From Nocardiopsis terrae (GTDB taxonomy: Bacteria > Actinomycetota > Actinomycetes > Streptosporangiales > Streptosporangiaceae): 64,000 bases of DNA. The translations under genes and the position numbers were made by a program. Under the pieces are notes generated by a model. It was not told the DNA's origin, made no database searches, and saw only the letters and a list, made by a program, of their open reading frames with translations. This document shows, piece by piece, positions 35,772 through 44,554 of this stretch. Each line of letters begins with the position of its first letter. The first letter of the stretch is position 1. The stretch lies in contig NZ_BMXJ01000001.1 in NCBI RefSeq assembly GCF_014651695.1, positions 102,845 through 166,844 on the forward strand, written 5' to 3'.

Positions 35772-36449
35772 TCAGGCCTCGAGCGGAATGCTCGGACCCA
35801 TCGTGGTGGTGACCACGGCCTTCTTGATGTAGCGGCCCTTGGCGGCGGACGGCTTGAGGCGGTTGACCTCGTCGATCGCGGCCCGGTAGTTCTCCAGCAG
35901 CTTGGGCTCCTCGAAGGAGACCTTGCCGATGATGAAGTGCAGGTTCCCGTGGCGGTCCACGCGGAACTCGATCTTGCCGCCCTTGATGTCGGTCACGGCC
36001 TTGGCCACGTCCGGGGTGACGGTGCCCGTCTTGGGGTTGGGCATGAGGCCGCGCGGACCGAGCACGCGGCCGAGGCGGCCGACCTTGCCCATGAGGTCCG
36101 GGGTGGCCACGACGGCGTCGAAGTCGAGGAAGCCGTTCTGGACCCTCTCGACCATCTCGTCGTCACCGACGATGTCGGCGCCAGCGGCACGGGCCTGCTC
36201 GGCACGCTCACCGGTCGCGAAGACCAGGACCCGAGCGGTCTTGCCGGTGCCGTTCGGCAGGTTCACGGTGCCGCGGACCATCTGGTCGGCCTTGCGCGGG
36301 TCGACGCCCAGGCGCAGGGCGACCTCGACGGTCGCGTCGAACTTGACCTTGGTGGTCTCCTTGGCCAGCTTCACGGCCTCGGCGGGGCTGTAGAGCCGGT
36401 CGCGGTCCACCAGGTTGTCGGCTTTGCGGTGGTTCTTGCTGCGCTTCAC
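35772..36449 (-). CDS. rplA: 50S ribosomal protein L1
   Basis: This 225-residue protein has [40 protein letters not shown] and the C-terminal [17 protein letters not shown]1 forms the mobile stalk at the E site. It is slightly shorter than many L1 proteins at the N-terminus but complete. Confidence 0.97.
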   Translation of the reverse strand: MKRSKNHRKADNLVDRDRLYSPAEAVKLAKETTKVKFDATVEVALRLGVDPRKADQMVRGTVNLPNGTGKTARVLVFATGERAEQARAAGADIVGDDEMVERVQNGFLDFDAVVATPDLMGKVGRLGRVLGPRGLMPNPKTGTVTPDVAKAVTDIKGGKIEFRVDRHGNLHFIIGKVSFEEPKLLENYRAAIDEVNRLKPSAAKGRYIKKAVVTTTMGPSIPLEA

Positions 36450-36537
36450 GCTGTTCTCCTAAGGGAACGTGTGGTCCTAGGGCCAGCGCCTGGCCCTGCC
36501 ACTGTGGTTCTTGCCGTCGAGCAGCCCCGAGGGGGAG

Positions 36538-36966
36538 CTACTTGACCTCGATGCCCATCGAGCGGGCGGTACCGGTGACGATCTTGGCCGCGGCCTCGAT
36601 GTCGTCGGTGTTGAGGTCGGGCAGCTTGGTCTGCGCGATCTCACGGACCTGGTCGGCGGTGATCGAACCGGCGGTGGTGCGGCCCGGGTCGGTGGCGGCC
36701 TTGTCCAGACCGGCGGCCTTCAGGATCAGCCGCGGCGCCGGGGGCGTCTTGGTGATGAAGCTGAAGGAGCGGTCCTCGTAGATGGAGATCTCAACGGGGA
36801 TGACGCTGCCGCGCTGGGCCTCCGTAGCAGCGTTGTACTGCTTGCAGAAGTCCATGATGTTGACGCCGTGCGGACCGAGAGCGGTACCGACGGGCGGCGC
36901 CGGGGTCGCCTGACCGGCGGGGAGCTGCACCTTGACGAGTGCGGCAAGTTTCTTCTTCGGAGGCAT
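36538..36966 (-). CDS. rplK: 50S ribosomal protein L11
   Basis: This 142-residue protein starts [20 protein letters not shown] and has [20 protein letters not shown]. It binds the GTPase-associated 23S region and is the thiostrepton target. It ends [10 protein letters not shown]. Confidence 0.98.
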   Translation of the reverse strand: MPPKKKLAALVKVQLPAGQATPAPPVGTALGPHGVNIMDFCKQYNAATEAQRGSVIPVEISIYEDRSFSFITKTPPAPRLILKAAGLDKAATDPGRTTAGSITADQVREIAQTKLPDLNTDDIEAAAKIVTGTARSMGIEVK

Positions 36967-37161
36967 ATCGGGTCCTTTGCCTGATCTGCGTTGTGTGCCG
37001 GCCCCTGCCTCCCTGACGGCACCGCGGGGTCACGGGACCACGGCGGAACCGCTGCCGAAGGAGGCTGCCCGCGTTCGGGTACGGGGTACCCGGGCGCGGA
37101 GTCACGGCCCGTCGGGACCGGACGGGCCGGAGCGTGTCCCGCCTGGGCGGGGCACGCGACA

Positions 37162-37191
37162 GTGGGTCCGCCCATCACAGGGCGGACCCAC
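37162..37191 (-). terminator. Hairpin between nusG and rplK
   Basis: GTGGGTCCGCCC (37162-37173) and GGGCGGACCCAC (37180-37191) form a perfect 12-bp stem with a 6-nt loop, 58 nt after the nusG stop. A smaller 7-bp hairpin is at 37205-37222. Together they suggest that rplKA has its own promoter in the remaining spacer. Confidence 0.7.
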
Positions 37192-37248
37192 CAAGTCTAC
37201 GTCGCCCGGACAGTGGTCCGGGCGGGGTGTGGGGAAGACCCCACGGGG

Positions 37249-38070
37249 TCAGATCTTGGCGACCTGGTTGAAGGAGAGCTCCACCGGGGTCTCACGGCCG
37301 AAGATCGACACCAGCACCTTGAGCTTCTGGGTGTCGGCGTTGATCTCGCTGACGGTAGCGGGCAGGGTCGCGAACGGACCCTCCATGACCGTGACGGACT
37401 CGCCGACGTCGTAGGCCACGTCGGAGCGGGCCTCGCCGCCGCCGGAACCCTTGACCTGCTGGGTCTGCTCCGGCTCCTCCTCCGGCTCGGGGGCCAGGAG
37501 CTTGGCCACCTCGGTGAGGCTCAGCGGGGCGGGCTTGTTGGACAGGCCCACGAAACCGGTGACACCGGGGGTGTTGCGGATGGCCGACCAGGACTCGTCG
37601 GTCAGGTCCATGCGGACCAGGACGTAGCCGGGCAGGACCTTCTCGGTGACCTGCTGGCGCTTGCCGCTCTTGACCTCGGTGACCTCGTGCTCGGGCACCT
37701 CGACCTGGAAGATGTACTCCTCCATGTTGAGGGACTGGGTGCGGCTCTCGACGTTGGCCTTGACCCGCTTCTCGTAACCCGCGTAGGTGTGCACGACGTA
37801 CCAGTCGCCGGGCAGCAGGACGAGCTCGTTCTTGTACTCCTCGACGGGGTCGAGGCGGGGCAGCTCGGGCTCGGCCTCGGCTTCGTCGGCCTCGGCGTCA
37901 GCGGCCTCGTCGGTGCTCTCAGCGGCCTCTTCGGCCAGCTCCGGGCTGTCGGCGTCGGTCTGCTCGACCGTTTCCTCGGACAGCTCGCCCGCCAGGCCGG
38001 TCTCTTCCGCCGACGACTGATCCGGCTCCTCTTCGGGGAAGTCGTCAGAGGTCAGTGGGGACTCGGACAC
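37249..38070 (-). CDS. nusG: Transcription termination/antitermination protein NusG with acidic extension
   Basis: This 273-residue protein has an N-terminal acidic stretch of about 90 residues, then the NGN domain ([37 protein letters not shown]) and a KOW domain ([20 protein letters not shown]). A Glu/Gln-rich linker joins the two. NusG stimulates elongation and links RNA polymerase to Rho or the ribosome. Acidic N-terminal extensions are known in actinobacterial NusG; the role is unclear. Confidence 0.95.
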   Translation of the reverse strand: MSESPLTSDDFPEEEPDQSSAEETGLAGELSEETVEQTDADSPELAEEAAESTDEAADAEADEAEAEPELPRLDPVEEYKNELVLLPGDWYVVHTYAGYEKRVKANVESRTQSLNMEEYIFQVEVPEHEVTEVKSGKRQQVTEKVLPGYVLVRMDLTDESWSAIRNTPGVTGFVGLSNKPAPLSLTEVAKLLAPEPEEEPEQTQQVKGSGGGEARSDVAYDVGESVTVMEGPFATLPATVSEINADTQKLKVLVSIFGRETPVELSFNQVAKI

Positions 38071-38269
38071 GGCTGCTCTTTCTCTCGTCGGATTCGCTAG
38101 TGCGTGCGACGCACACCGAACAGGCCGTGCGTCGAACCCAGTTCTGCCAGCTTACGGTCTTTCCGGGCGACGCGGGACCAACGCGCGGACGAGCGGGGGC
38201 GGAACGGCCGTGGAAACGGCCGCCGACAGGGGCGCCAGCGGGGTTCACCCGAGGCGCGGCCCGGGGCTC

Positions 38270-38524
38270 CTAGGCGCCCGCGGGGCGGCCGAAGGTGCTG
38301 TAGAGCCAGGTCACGGCCTCACCGAAGGCGAAGTCCAGAAGGGAGACATAGGCGAGGACGATCACGACGAACACCAACACGACGATGGTGTAGGTGACGA
38401 GTTCCTTGCGCGTGGGCCAGCGGACCTTGCGCAGTTCCCCGACGACCTGCTTGGTGAACGTCACCGGACCGGTACGACGCTTCGGCTCCTTGTCGGGCTT
38501 GGCGTCGGCGTCAGTCTGAGTCAC
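38270..38524 (-). CDS. secE: Preprotein translocase subunit SecE
   Basis: This 84-residue protein has a charged N-terminus (about 1-35) with VVGELRKVRWPTRKELVTYT and one membrane segment. It clamps SecY. It lies between tRNA-Trp and nusG as in most actinobacteria. Confidence 0.95.
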   Translation of the reverse strand: MTQTDADAKPDKEPKRRTGPVTFTKQVVGELRKVRWPTRKELVTYTIVVLVFVVIVLAYVSLLDFAFGEAVTWLYSTFGRPAGA

Positions 38525-38624
38525 CTGGGGTCCTTAGGGTCGCGGGCTGCTTCGTATCCCCGTAGTTCCGTTGTCTCCGCGGCGGGGCGGCGCTGAACGC
38601 CACCCCGCACCACGTGCGGACTTG

Positions 38625-38697
38625 CAGGGCAGGAGGGACTCGAACCCCCAACCGCCGGTTTTGGAGACCGGTGCTCTGCCAATTGAGCCACTGCCCT
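38625..38697 (-). tRNA. tRNA-Trp (CCA anticodon)
   Basis: The cloverleaf starts AGGGCAG at 38697, has anticodon loop CTCCAAA (CCA) between CCGGT and ACCGG, a T-arm GGTTCGAGTCC and an acceptor pair CTGCCCT with discriminator G73. Length is 73 nt and no CCA end is encoded. A possible -10 TATGGT lies at 38719-38724. Confidence 0.95.
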
Positions 38698-38947
38698 TGA
38701 GCGGAAACTGCGCTCCCCACCATAGCCGGTTCTGAGTGCTGTCGCACACCCTCGGTGGTGTGACACCTGCATAACGACGAACCGACGCGAACGAGTGTAC
38801 GCCCTCCACGCTGCTCGGGCCAAACCGTTGACGGCGGGCCCGGCCGGGCGCCCGGACCCCGGGTCCGGCACCCTCCGGGGACTTCGTCCGGCGGGACGGG
38901 GCCTTCCCCCGCCACCGGCCCCGGGGCACACATGACAACATAGGAGC

Positions 38948-40156
38948 ATGACTGACCGACCCCGTATCTCTGCACGTATCAGCGCCATCTCCGAGTCCGC
39001 CACCCTCGCGGTGGACGCCAAGGCCAAGGCCATGAAGGCGGAGGGCCGTCCCGTCATCGGCTTCGGCGCGGGTGAACCGGACTTCCCGACCCCCGACTAC
39101 ATCGTCGAGGCCGCGGTGGCCGCGGCCCGTGAGCCGCGCTTCCACCGCTACACCCCCGCCGGCGGCCTTCCCGAGCTGAAGAAGGCCATCGCGGAGAAGA
39201 CCAGGCGCGACTCCGGTTACGAGGTGGAGCCTGCTCAGGTCCTGGTGACCAACGGCGGGAAGCAGGCCATCTACGAGGCCTTCGCCGCCATGCTGGACCC
39301 GGGCGACGAGGTCATCGTCATCGCCCCGTACTGGACCACCTACCCCGAGTCGATCAAGCTCGCCGGCGGTGTCCCGGTCTTCGTCGTGACCGACGAGAGC
39401 ACCGGCTACATGGCCGGCGTCGAGCAGCTCGAGGCCGCGCGCACCGACCGCACCAAGGTGCTGGTGTTCGTCTCCCCGTCGAACCCGACCGGTGCCGTCT
39501 ACCCGCGCGAGCAGGTCCGCGCCATCGGCCGGTGGGCCGACGAGCACGGCCTGTGGGTACTGACCGACGAGATCTACGAGCACCTGGTCTACGGCGACGC
39601 CGAGTTCTCCTCGCTGCCCGTCGAGGTCCCCGAGATCGCGGACCGCACCGTCATCGTCAACGGCGTCGCCAAGACGTACGCGATGACCGGCTGGCGCGTG
39701 GGGTGGATCATCGGCCCGAAGGACGTCGTCAAGGCGGCGAGCAACCTCCAGTCGCACGCCACCTCGAACGTCGCGAACGTGTCGCAGGCCGCCGCCCTGG
39801 CCGCCGTCTCCGGCGACCTCACCGCGGTCGAGGAGATGAAGAAGGCCTTCGACCGCCGCCGCAGGACCATCGTGCGGATGCTCAACGAGATCGACGGCGT
39901 CCTCTGCCCCGTTCCCGAGGGCGCGTTCTACGCCTACCCGTCGGTGAAGGGCGTCCTGGGCAAGGAGATCCGCGGACGCAAGCCGCAGACCTCCACCGAG
40001 CTCGCCGAGGTCATCCTGGAGGAGGCCGAGGTCGCCGTGGTGCCCGGTGAGGCCTTCGGCACCCCCGGCTACCTGCGCCTGTCCTACGCGCTCAGCGACG
40101 AGGACCTGGCCGAGGGCGTGAGCCGCATCCAGAAGCTGTTGGCCGAGGCGAAGTAG
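38948..40156 (+). CDS. aspC: Aspartate aminotransferase, PLP class I
   Basis: This 402-residue enzyme has [15 protein letters not shown] near the N-terminus, the PSNPTGAVY loop, [10 protein letters not shown] and the PLP lysine in [16 protein letters not shown] (about residues 234-249), with the C-terminal substrate Arg in GYLRLSYA. It interconverts aspartate/2-oxoglutarate and oxaloacetate/glutamate. It is transcribed away from tRNA-Trp and ends before a 17-bp perfect terminator stem. Confidence 0.9.
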   Translation: MTDRPRISARISAISESATLAVDAKAKAMKAEGRPVIGFGAGEPDFPTPDYIVEAAVAAAREPRFHRYTPAGGLPELKKAIAEKTRRDSGYEVEPAQVLVTNGGKQAIYEAFAAMLDPGDEVIVIAPYWTTYPESIKLAGGVPVFVVTDESTGYMAGVEQLEAARTDRTKVLVFVSPSNPTGAVYPREQVRAIGRWADEHGLWVLTDEIYEHLVYGDAEFSSLPVEVPEIADRTVIVNGVAKTYAMTGWRVGWIIGPKDVVKAASNLQSHATSNVANVSQAAALAAVSGDLTAVEEMKKAFDRRRRTIVRMLNEIDGVLCPVPEGAFYAYPSVKGVLGKEIRGRKPQTSTELAEVILEEAEVAVVPGEAFGTPGYLRLSYALSDEDLAEGVSRIQKLLAEAK

Positions 40157-40172
40157 CCCCGCCCCCTCTGAC

Positions 40173-40213
40173 GACGAACGCGCCCCGGGTCATCGGCCCG
40201 GGGCGCGTTCGTC
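40173..40213 (+). terminator. Terminator of aspC
   Basis: A 17-bp perfect stem (GACGAACGCGCCCCGGG with its complement) and 7-nt loop begin 17 nt after the stop codon. Confidence 0.85.
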
Positions 40214-40272
40214 TCATGTGGTGTTGGCCATTCCCGGCGCGGTGGGTGCCCTTCATGCGGCAGGCTTACGTC

Positions 40273-41322
40273 ATGGAGACACCGACCACCGCTCGCCGAC
40301 TGGACCGGCTGCCCAAAGCACATCTGCACCTGCACTTCACCGGCTCGATGCGCCACGACACCCTGGTGGAGCTCGCCGCGGAGCGGGGCGTGCACCTGCC
40401 CCAGGCCCTGGCCAAGGAGTGGCCCCCCAAGCTGAGGGCCACGGACGAACGTGGCTGGTTCCGCTTCCAGCGCCTCTACGACATCGCCCGGTCCGTGCTG
40501 AGAAAGCCCGAGGACATCTACCGCCTGCTGCGTGAGACGGCCGAGGACGAGAGAGCCGCCGGTTCCCGTTGGCTGGAGATCCAGGTCGACCCCAGCGGCT
40601 ACGCGGCGCTCTTCGACGGGCTGACCGCGACCCTGGAGCTGATCCTGGACGCCGCCCGCGTGGCCGAGCGCGACACCGGGGTGTCCATCGGCCTGATGGT
40701 GGCCGCCAACCGGACCAGGCATCCGCTGGACGCCCGGGCGCTGGCCCGGCTGGCCCGTCAGTACACGGGCAGGGGCGTGGTCTCGTTCGGGTTGAACAAC
40801 GACGAGCGCCGGGGGCGCGCCCGCGAGTTCGAGGCGGCGTTCCGGATCGCCAGGCGGGCCGGGCTGCTATCGACCCCGCACGGCGGGGAGCTGAACGGGC
40901 CCCGGAGCGTGCGCGAGTGCCTGGACGAGCTGGCCGCGGACCGGATCGGCCACGGGGTGCGGGCCGTGGAGGACCCGTACCTGCTGGAGCGGATCGCCAC
41001 CCAGGAGGTGACCCTGGAGGTGTGCCCGACCTCCAACGTGAGCCTGGGGGTGTTCGAGGAACTCGACCACGTGCCGCTGCGCAGGCTGTACCAGGCCGGG
41101 GCGCCGATCGCCCTGGGCACCGACGACCCGCTGCTGTTCGGCCCCAGGCTGGTGGAGCAGTACCAGATCGCCCGCGAGGTCTTCGGGTTCTCCGACCCCG
41201 AGTTGGCCGACCTGGCCCGGATGTCCGTCCGGGGCGCGGGTGCTCCCGACTCCCTGAAGAAGGAACTGCTGTCCGGGGTGGACGACTGGCTGGCGGGCGA
41301 GCCGGAGCCGGTCGAGGGCTGA
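40273..41322 (+). CDS. Adenosine deaminase family amidohydrolase
   Basis: The 349-residue protein has the metal pair in HLHLHFTG (residues 17-24), HGGELNGP (third His and catalytic Glu), VCPTSN, and GTDDP (paired Asp). These active-site residues fit an adenosine-type deaminase. The segment VVSFGLNNDERRG replaces the DLAGDE motif of well-studied enzymes, so the substrate may not be adenosine. The start at 40273 (METPTT) was chosen by homology; ATG codons lie upstream at 40216 and 40255. It follows aspC after a terminator. Confidence 0.8.
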   Translation: METPTTARRLDRLPKAHLHLHFTGSMRHDTLVELAAERGVHLPQALAKEWPPKLRATDERGWFRFQRLYDIARSVLRKPEDIYRLLRETAEDERAAGSRWLEIQVDPSGYAALFDGLTATLELILDAARVAERDTGVSIGLMVAANRTRHPLDARALARLARQYTGRGVVSFGLNNDERRGRAREFEAAFRIARRAGLLSTPHGGELNGPRSVRECLDELAADRIGHGVRAVEDPYLLERIATQEVTLEVCPTSNVSLGVFEELDHVPLRRLYQAGAPIALGTDDPLLFGPRLVEQYQIAREVFGFSDPELADLARMSVRGAGAPDSLKKELLSGVDDWLAGEPEPVEG

Positions 41323-41394
41323 GCCCGCGCCCCGAACCGGCGACGCGGGCGTCCCGTGCGGTCCTCCTCCAGCGCTCCGGTTCCGACGGCGGTG

Positions 41395-41428
41395 CGGGGC
41401 AGGGGCTCCGTCGGCCGACCCTGCCCCG
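41395..41428. terminator. Hairpin between convergent deaminase and rhodanese genes
   Basis: CGGGGCAGGG (41395-41404) and CCCTGCCCCG (41419-41428) form a 10-bp stem between two convergent genes, so it may serve both strands. Confidence 0.6.
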
Positions 41429-41442
41429 ACGGACCGGGCGGG

Positions 41443-41769
41443 TCAGCCCTTGTCGACGGGCAGACCGGCCCCCGCCCAGTCCTCGATACCCTCGCGGTAC
41501 TTGCGGACCCGGGTGTAGCCGAGTCCCTCCAGGGCGGTCGAAACGGCCTGGCTGTTGCCGCACGCGGGGTTGGAGCAGTACACGGCGATGAGGGCGTCCT
41601 TGTCGGGGAGCAGTCCCGCCGCCTTGTCCGCGACCTCGTCCGCGGTCAGCGGAAGCGCGCCGGGCAGGTGCTGCTGCTCGTAGTAGGCGCCGCCCAGGGC
41701 GTCCAGGACGGTCACGGTGCCGTCGTCGATGTGCTTCCTGAGTTCGTCTCGGCTGATCAGCGCTGTCAT
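41443..41769 (-). CDS. Rhodanese-like sulfurtransferase domain protein
   Basis: This 108-residue single-domain protein starts MTALISRDELRKHIDDGTVT. The rhodanese pattern is clear (VLDALGGAYYEQQHLPGALP; active loop CSNPACGNS with Cys65 as likely catalytic thiol; GIEDWAGAGLP at the end). It probably transfers sulfane sulfur or senses thiol stress. It is divergent from a TetR gene over a spacer with three similar inverted repeats, so the two likely form one regulatory unit. Confidence 0.85.
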   Translation of the reverse strand: MTALISRDELRKHIDDGTVTVLDALGGAYYEQQHLPGALPLTADEVADKAAGLLPDKDALIAVYCSNPACGNSQAVSTALEGLGYTRVRKYREGIEDWAGAGLPVDKG

Positions 41770-41783
41770 GTCACTCTCCCTGC

Positions 41784-41859
41784 CGGACCGTGGTCCGGCC
41801 TCCACGAAAATCGGACCGAAGTCCGCTTATGGCCGCGAGCCTAACCGGACTTGAGTCCG
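41784..41859. promoter_or_regulatory. Three operator-like inverted repeats between rhodanese and tetR genes
   Basis: Three 14-bp copies of CGGAC-N4-GTCCG lie at 41784-41797 (CGGACCGTGGTCCG), 41812-41825 (CGGACCGAAGTCCG) and 41846-41859 (CGGACTTGAGTCCG), spaced 28 and 34 bp start to start. The last is just 22 bp before the TetR GTG; the first is 14 bp from the rhodanese ATG. They are likely TetR binding sites. Confidence 0.7.
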
Positions 41860-41881
41860 CTTGTCTAGTAGGATGGTGCCC

Positions 41882-42490
41882 GTGAACGACGAACTGCTCC
41901 AGGTCCTGCGCCGGCCGCCCCAGGAACGCGCCGACGCCGCCCGCAACCGGACCCGCCTGCTGGAGGCCGCGGCCCGGCTCTTCGCGGAGGGGGGTGTGGA
42001 GGCCCTGACCGTCGACGCGGCCGCCCGGGCCGCCGGTGTGGGCAAGGGGACGGTCTTTCGCCGGTTCGGCGACAAGTCCGGGCTGGTGGCCGCCCTCCTG
42101 GACCAGCGCGAGCGCGAACTCCAGGAGGCGATCATCTTCGGCGAGCCGCCTCTGGGTCCCGGGGCGCCCGCGCGCGAGCGGGCCCTGGCCTTCTTCGACG
42201 CCTACCTGGGTTACCTGGCCGACCACCTGGACCTGGTCCGGCTGTCGGAGACCGCCGCGCCGGGCGCCCGCTTCCGCATCGGCGCCTACGCGTTCTGGCA
42301 CCGGCACCTGGCAATCCTGTGCGCGCACAGACCCGATCCCGACCACCTCGCCCACCTGCTCCTGGGGACGGTCGCCGCCGACCTCAACGCCGAACTGCTC
42401 AGACAGGGGCTGGGGTGGGACCGGATCCGCGCGGGGGTCGCCTCGACCGTCGACGCCCTGGTCGGCCCCTCGTCACCGGAGGCCCCCTGA
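41882..42490 (+). CDS. TetR-family transcriptional regulator
   Basis: This 202-residue protein has a typical TetR helix-turn-helix (LTVDAAARAAGVGKGTVFRR, then FGDKSGL) at about residues 42-70 and a helical ligand domain. The GTG at 41882 follows AGGA; an ATG nine bases upstream has its AGG too close. It probably represses itself and the divergent rhodanese gene. The ligand is unknown. Confidence 0.85.
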   Translation: MNDELLQVLRRPPQERADAARNRTRLLEAAARLFAEGGVEALTVDAAARAAGVGKGTVFRRFGDKSGLVAALLDQRERELQEAIIFGEPPLGPGAPARERALAFFDAYLGYLADHLDLVRLSETAAPGARFRIGAYAFWHRHLAILCAHRPDPDHLAHLLLGTVAADLNAELLRQGLGWDRIRAGVASTVDALVGPSSPEAP

Positions 42491-42677
42491 AAGGGCGGGT
42501 CGGACGGACGCGAGGAGCCGGAGGCGCCCCGGAGCCGATGGAGCGCGTACCGGGTTCCGGCTGGCTCCGGCCGGAACCGGCCTCCGTCGGCAGGGATGGC
42601 CGTGCGGCGCAGCGGGCATCAGAGGGGAAGCGCGTCCGACCTCTCGGCGGTCGGCGCACGGGTGGCTGGAGGCCCCT

Positions 42678-43055
42678 ATGCCCGTTCCCCTCATCGCCTG
42701 GGCAGTCGTCGCGGGCGGTGCCGCCGTCACGACGTACGTGGTGCGCAGGATGTCGAAGGACGAGGACTTCGCCCAGAGGGTCCGCAAGATCAGGAACGCC
42801 GCGGGCGAGGCCGCGGGACAGGTCGCGGGCGAGCTCGCCGGCAGTGCGGTGGCCGTGTTCGAGGCGGCTGAGCTCCTGAGGATGGAGGAGCAGGTCGCCA
42901 TGCAGCACATCGACAGGATGGCCGCGAAGGCGGAGGACGAGGAGTGGAGGCGCTTCACGACCTCCCTGGAGACCTGGACGGCCAACCCCGACGTGAGCGA
43001 GGAGACCAGAGCCCTGGCCGGACGCCTGCGCATGTACGCGGGGCGCGTGAGGTGA
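42678..43055 (+). CDS. Small membrane-anchored protein of unknown function
   Basis: I do not recognise this 125-residue protein. It has one N-terminal membrane segment (about 4-20, PLIAWAVVAGGAAVTTYVV) followed by a charged helical domain with Ala/Gly-rich GEAAGQVAGELAGSA and a C-terminal ..MAAKAEDEEWRRF... region. The ATG at 42678 has GGAGG six bases upstream. It stands after tetR and before a bidirectional hairpin. Confidence 0.6.
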   Translation: MPVPLIAWAVVAGGAAVTTYVVRRMSKDEDFAQRVRKIRNAAGEAAGQVAGELAGSAVAVFEAAELLRMEEQVAMQHIDRMAAKAEDEEWRRFTTSLETWTANPDVSEETRALAGRLRMYAGRVR

Positions 43056-43090
43056 CCGGACAGTTCCCCGCCCGGGGTCGTGTGAGGGGC

Positions 43091-43121
43091 CCGTCCGGAA
43101 CGGCGACCGTTCTCCGGACGG
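43091..43121. terminator. Bidirectional hairpin between convergent genes
   Basis: CCGTCCGGA (43091-43099) and TCCGGACGG (43113-43121) pair, with an inner CGG/CCG. It lies between the convergent small membrane protein and the GDT1 gene. Confidence 0.6.
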
Positions 43122-43161
43122 ACCCTGCCAGTCCGGCGACCGCACGGATCGGGGCGGGGGC

Positions 43162-43755
43162 TCAGGCGAGGAGCATCCAGGCGCCCTGGACGAGCATGGC
43201 CGCGCCCGCGGCGAAGAACAGCACCGCGGCCCCGATCTGGATGGCCCTCTCCGGGAGCTTCTTGCCGAGTACGGCCCCGAGGGCGATGGCGATCGCGTCG
43301 GCGGCGACCATGCCGACCGTGGAGCCGATCCACACCGGGAGCCAGTGGTGCTGCGTGCCGACGGTGATGGTGGCGAGCATGGTCTTGTCACCGAGTTCGG
43401 CGACGAGGAAGACCACGAAGACCGTCATGAAGCCCGAGCGGATCCGGCGGGAGGCGGCGCGCTCCTCGTCCTTGGCGGTCATCTCGTCGCCGCGCAGGGT
43501 CCAGGCGCCGAAGAGCAGGAACGCGATGCCGGCGGTGAGGGTGAGCCAGTCGGTGGGGATCGCGGCGCCGAGGAACTCGGCGAGGAAGACGCTGCCCAGG
43601 TGGACCGCCGCGGTGGCGGCGGTGATGCCCAGGAGCACCGTGAGGACCCGGTGGCGGGTCGCCAGCGACATCGCGACGAGTTGGGTCTTGTCGCCCATTT
43701 CGGCGACGAAGATGGCGAAGGCGCTCACACCGAGGCCGACCATAAAAGCTGACAT
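43162..43755 (-). CDS. GDT1/UPF0016 (TMEM165) family Mn2+ exporter
   Basis: The 197-residue membrane protein has about six segments and two copies of the family signature: EMGDKT (residues 19-24) and ELGDKT (120-125). Family members (bacterial MneA, yeast Gdt1) move Mn2+ or Ca2+ by proton exchange. Immediately upstream is a yybP-ykoY riboswitch that senses Mn2+, which supports Mn2+ export. The ATG at 43755 has GGGAG seven bases upstream. Confidence 0.85.
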   Translation of the reverse strand: MSAFMVGLGVSAFAIFVAEMGDKTQLVAMSLATRHRVLTVLLGITAATAAVHLGSVFLAEFLGAAIPTDWLTLTAGIAFLLFGAWTLRGDEMTAKDEERAASRRIRSGFMTVFVVFLVAELGDKTMLATITVGTQHHWLPVWIGSTVGMVAADAIAIALGAVLGKKLPERAIQIGAAVLFFAAGAAMLVQGAWMLLA

Positions 43756-43808
43756 GCGCTGCTCCCGCTGTCCGTGATGGGCAGAAGGAGGCGGAGGACG
43801 CCCCTTCA

Positions 43809-43830
43809 ACCCGGTCGTTTCCTACCGGGT
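43809..43830 (-). promoter_or_regulatory. Expression-platform hairpin of the Mn2+ riboswitch
   Basis: ACCCGGT (43809-43815) pairs with ACCGGGT (43824-43830), overlapping the 3' end of the aptamer by 3 nt. The alternative pairing is expected of a switch: when the aptamer closes, this stem is weakened. No U-tract follows, so control could also be on translation. Confidence 0.5.
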
Positions 43831-43960
43831 CAAAGGTCTCGTCCGCCCCGAACACCGAGGGGCTTGCGCTCCGCTCAGCTGCGCTCAGTCGGGCTCACAC
43901 GGCCGGGGCTCCGGGCCCAGTATGTCGACCGTGCGGATTGGGGACTACTCCCCTTCGACA
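43828..43960 (-). ncRNA. yybP-ykoY manganese riboswitch
   Basis: Read on the minus strand, the leader has GAAGGGGAGTAG at its 5' end, then GGTCGACATACTGG, a GC-rich stem with GAGCCCGACTGAGC, and GACGAGACCTTTGACC at the 3' end. These are the conserved blocks of the yybP-ykoY Mn2+ aptamer, in the right order. It precedes a GDT1 Mn2+ exporter by about 70 nt, a well-known pairing. Confidence 0.8.
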
Positions 43961-44182
43961 GGGAAGACATTACCAGAACCATTTTCCATTGCAATTTATT
44001 GCCCTGTCGAATTCATTCAGCAGCCTTGCCTTAAAAAGGTGTTTGGCGCACCCAACTCAATTCTTCGCCCTTTTGTTCCTGCTGGGCGGGGCTCACAGGC
44101 AACACCCCAGGTCAACCACGGGGTCCCCTGATGCGTCACACTTCAGAGACCACTCCCGTCCCCCACCCGAGGAGAGTCCCCC
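43961..44182. other. AT-rich spacer upstream of small lipoprotein
   Basis: About 43960-44090 is much richer in A+T than the surroundings (for example CCATTTTCCATTGCAATTTA's neighbourhood). No gene is visible. It contains the start region of the riboswitch transcript on one side and the lipoprotein promoter region on the other. Confidence 0.5.
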
Positions 44183-44491
44183 ATGCGCAGGAACCCGTCA
44201 GTCGCCGTCGGAGCAGTAGTGGCAACACTCCTCGTGACCGCGTGTTCAGGACACAGCTACGGCCAGGACGAGCACCGCGAAACCATCGAGGCCTACGGGG
44301 TCAACGTCCGGGACATGGACTCCGTCACCGAGAGGTTCGAGTCGGCCTGCGGCACCGAGGACCCCCAGGCCTGGACCGACGACTACATGAATCAGGGCAG
44401 CGACGCCGGACTGCTGATCGTCGGTGTCGAGCAGATGTGCCCGGACCGGGTCGGGGAGTTCGAGCAGGCCCTCGAGAAGCACGGCTGGTAG
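44183..44491 (+). CDS. Small lipoprotein of unknown function
   Basis: This 102-residue protein has a lipoprotein signal ending LLVTAC (Cys 21). The mature part has two more Cys (SACGTED; QMCPDRV) and resembles small secreted actinobacterial lipoproteins. The ATG at 44183 follows GAGGAGAG. It is convergent with murB. Confidence 0.65.
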   Translation: MRRNPSVAVGAVVATLLVTACSGHSYGQDEHRETIEAYGVNVRDMDSVTERFESACGTEDPQAWTDDYMNQGSDAGLLIVGVEQMCPDRVGEFEQALEKHGW

Positions 44492-44554
44492 CCGGCCGGA
44501 GCCCGGCACGGGCCCCGGCCATGGGTGGCGGAGGCGGCCGGTGCGCCCCGGCGG

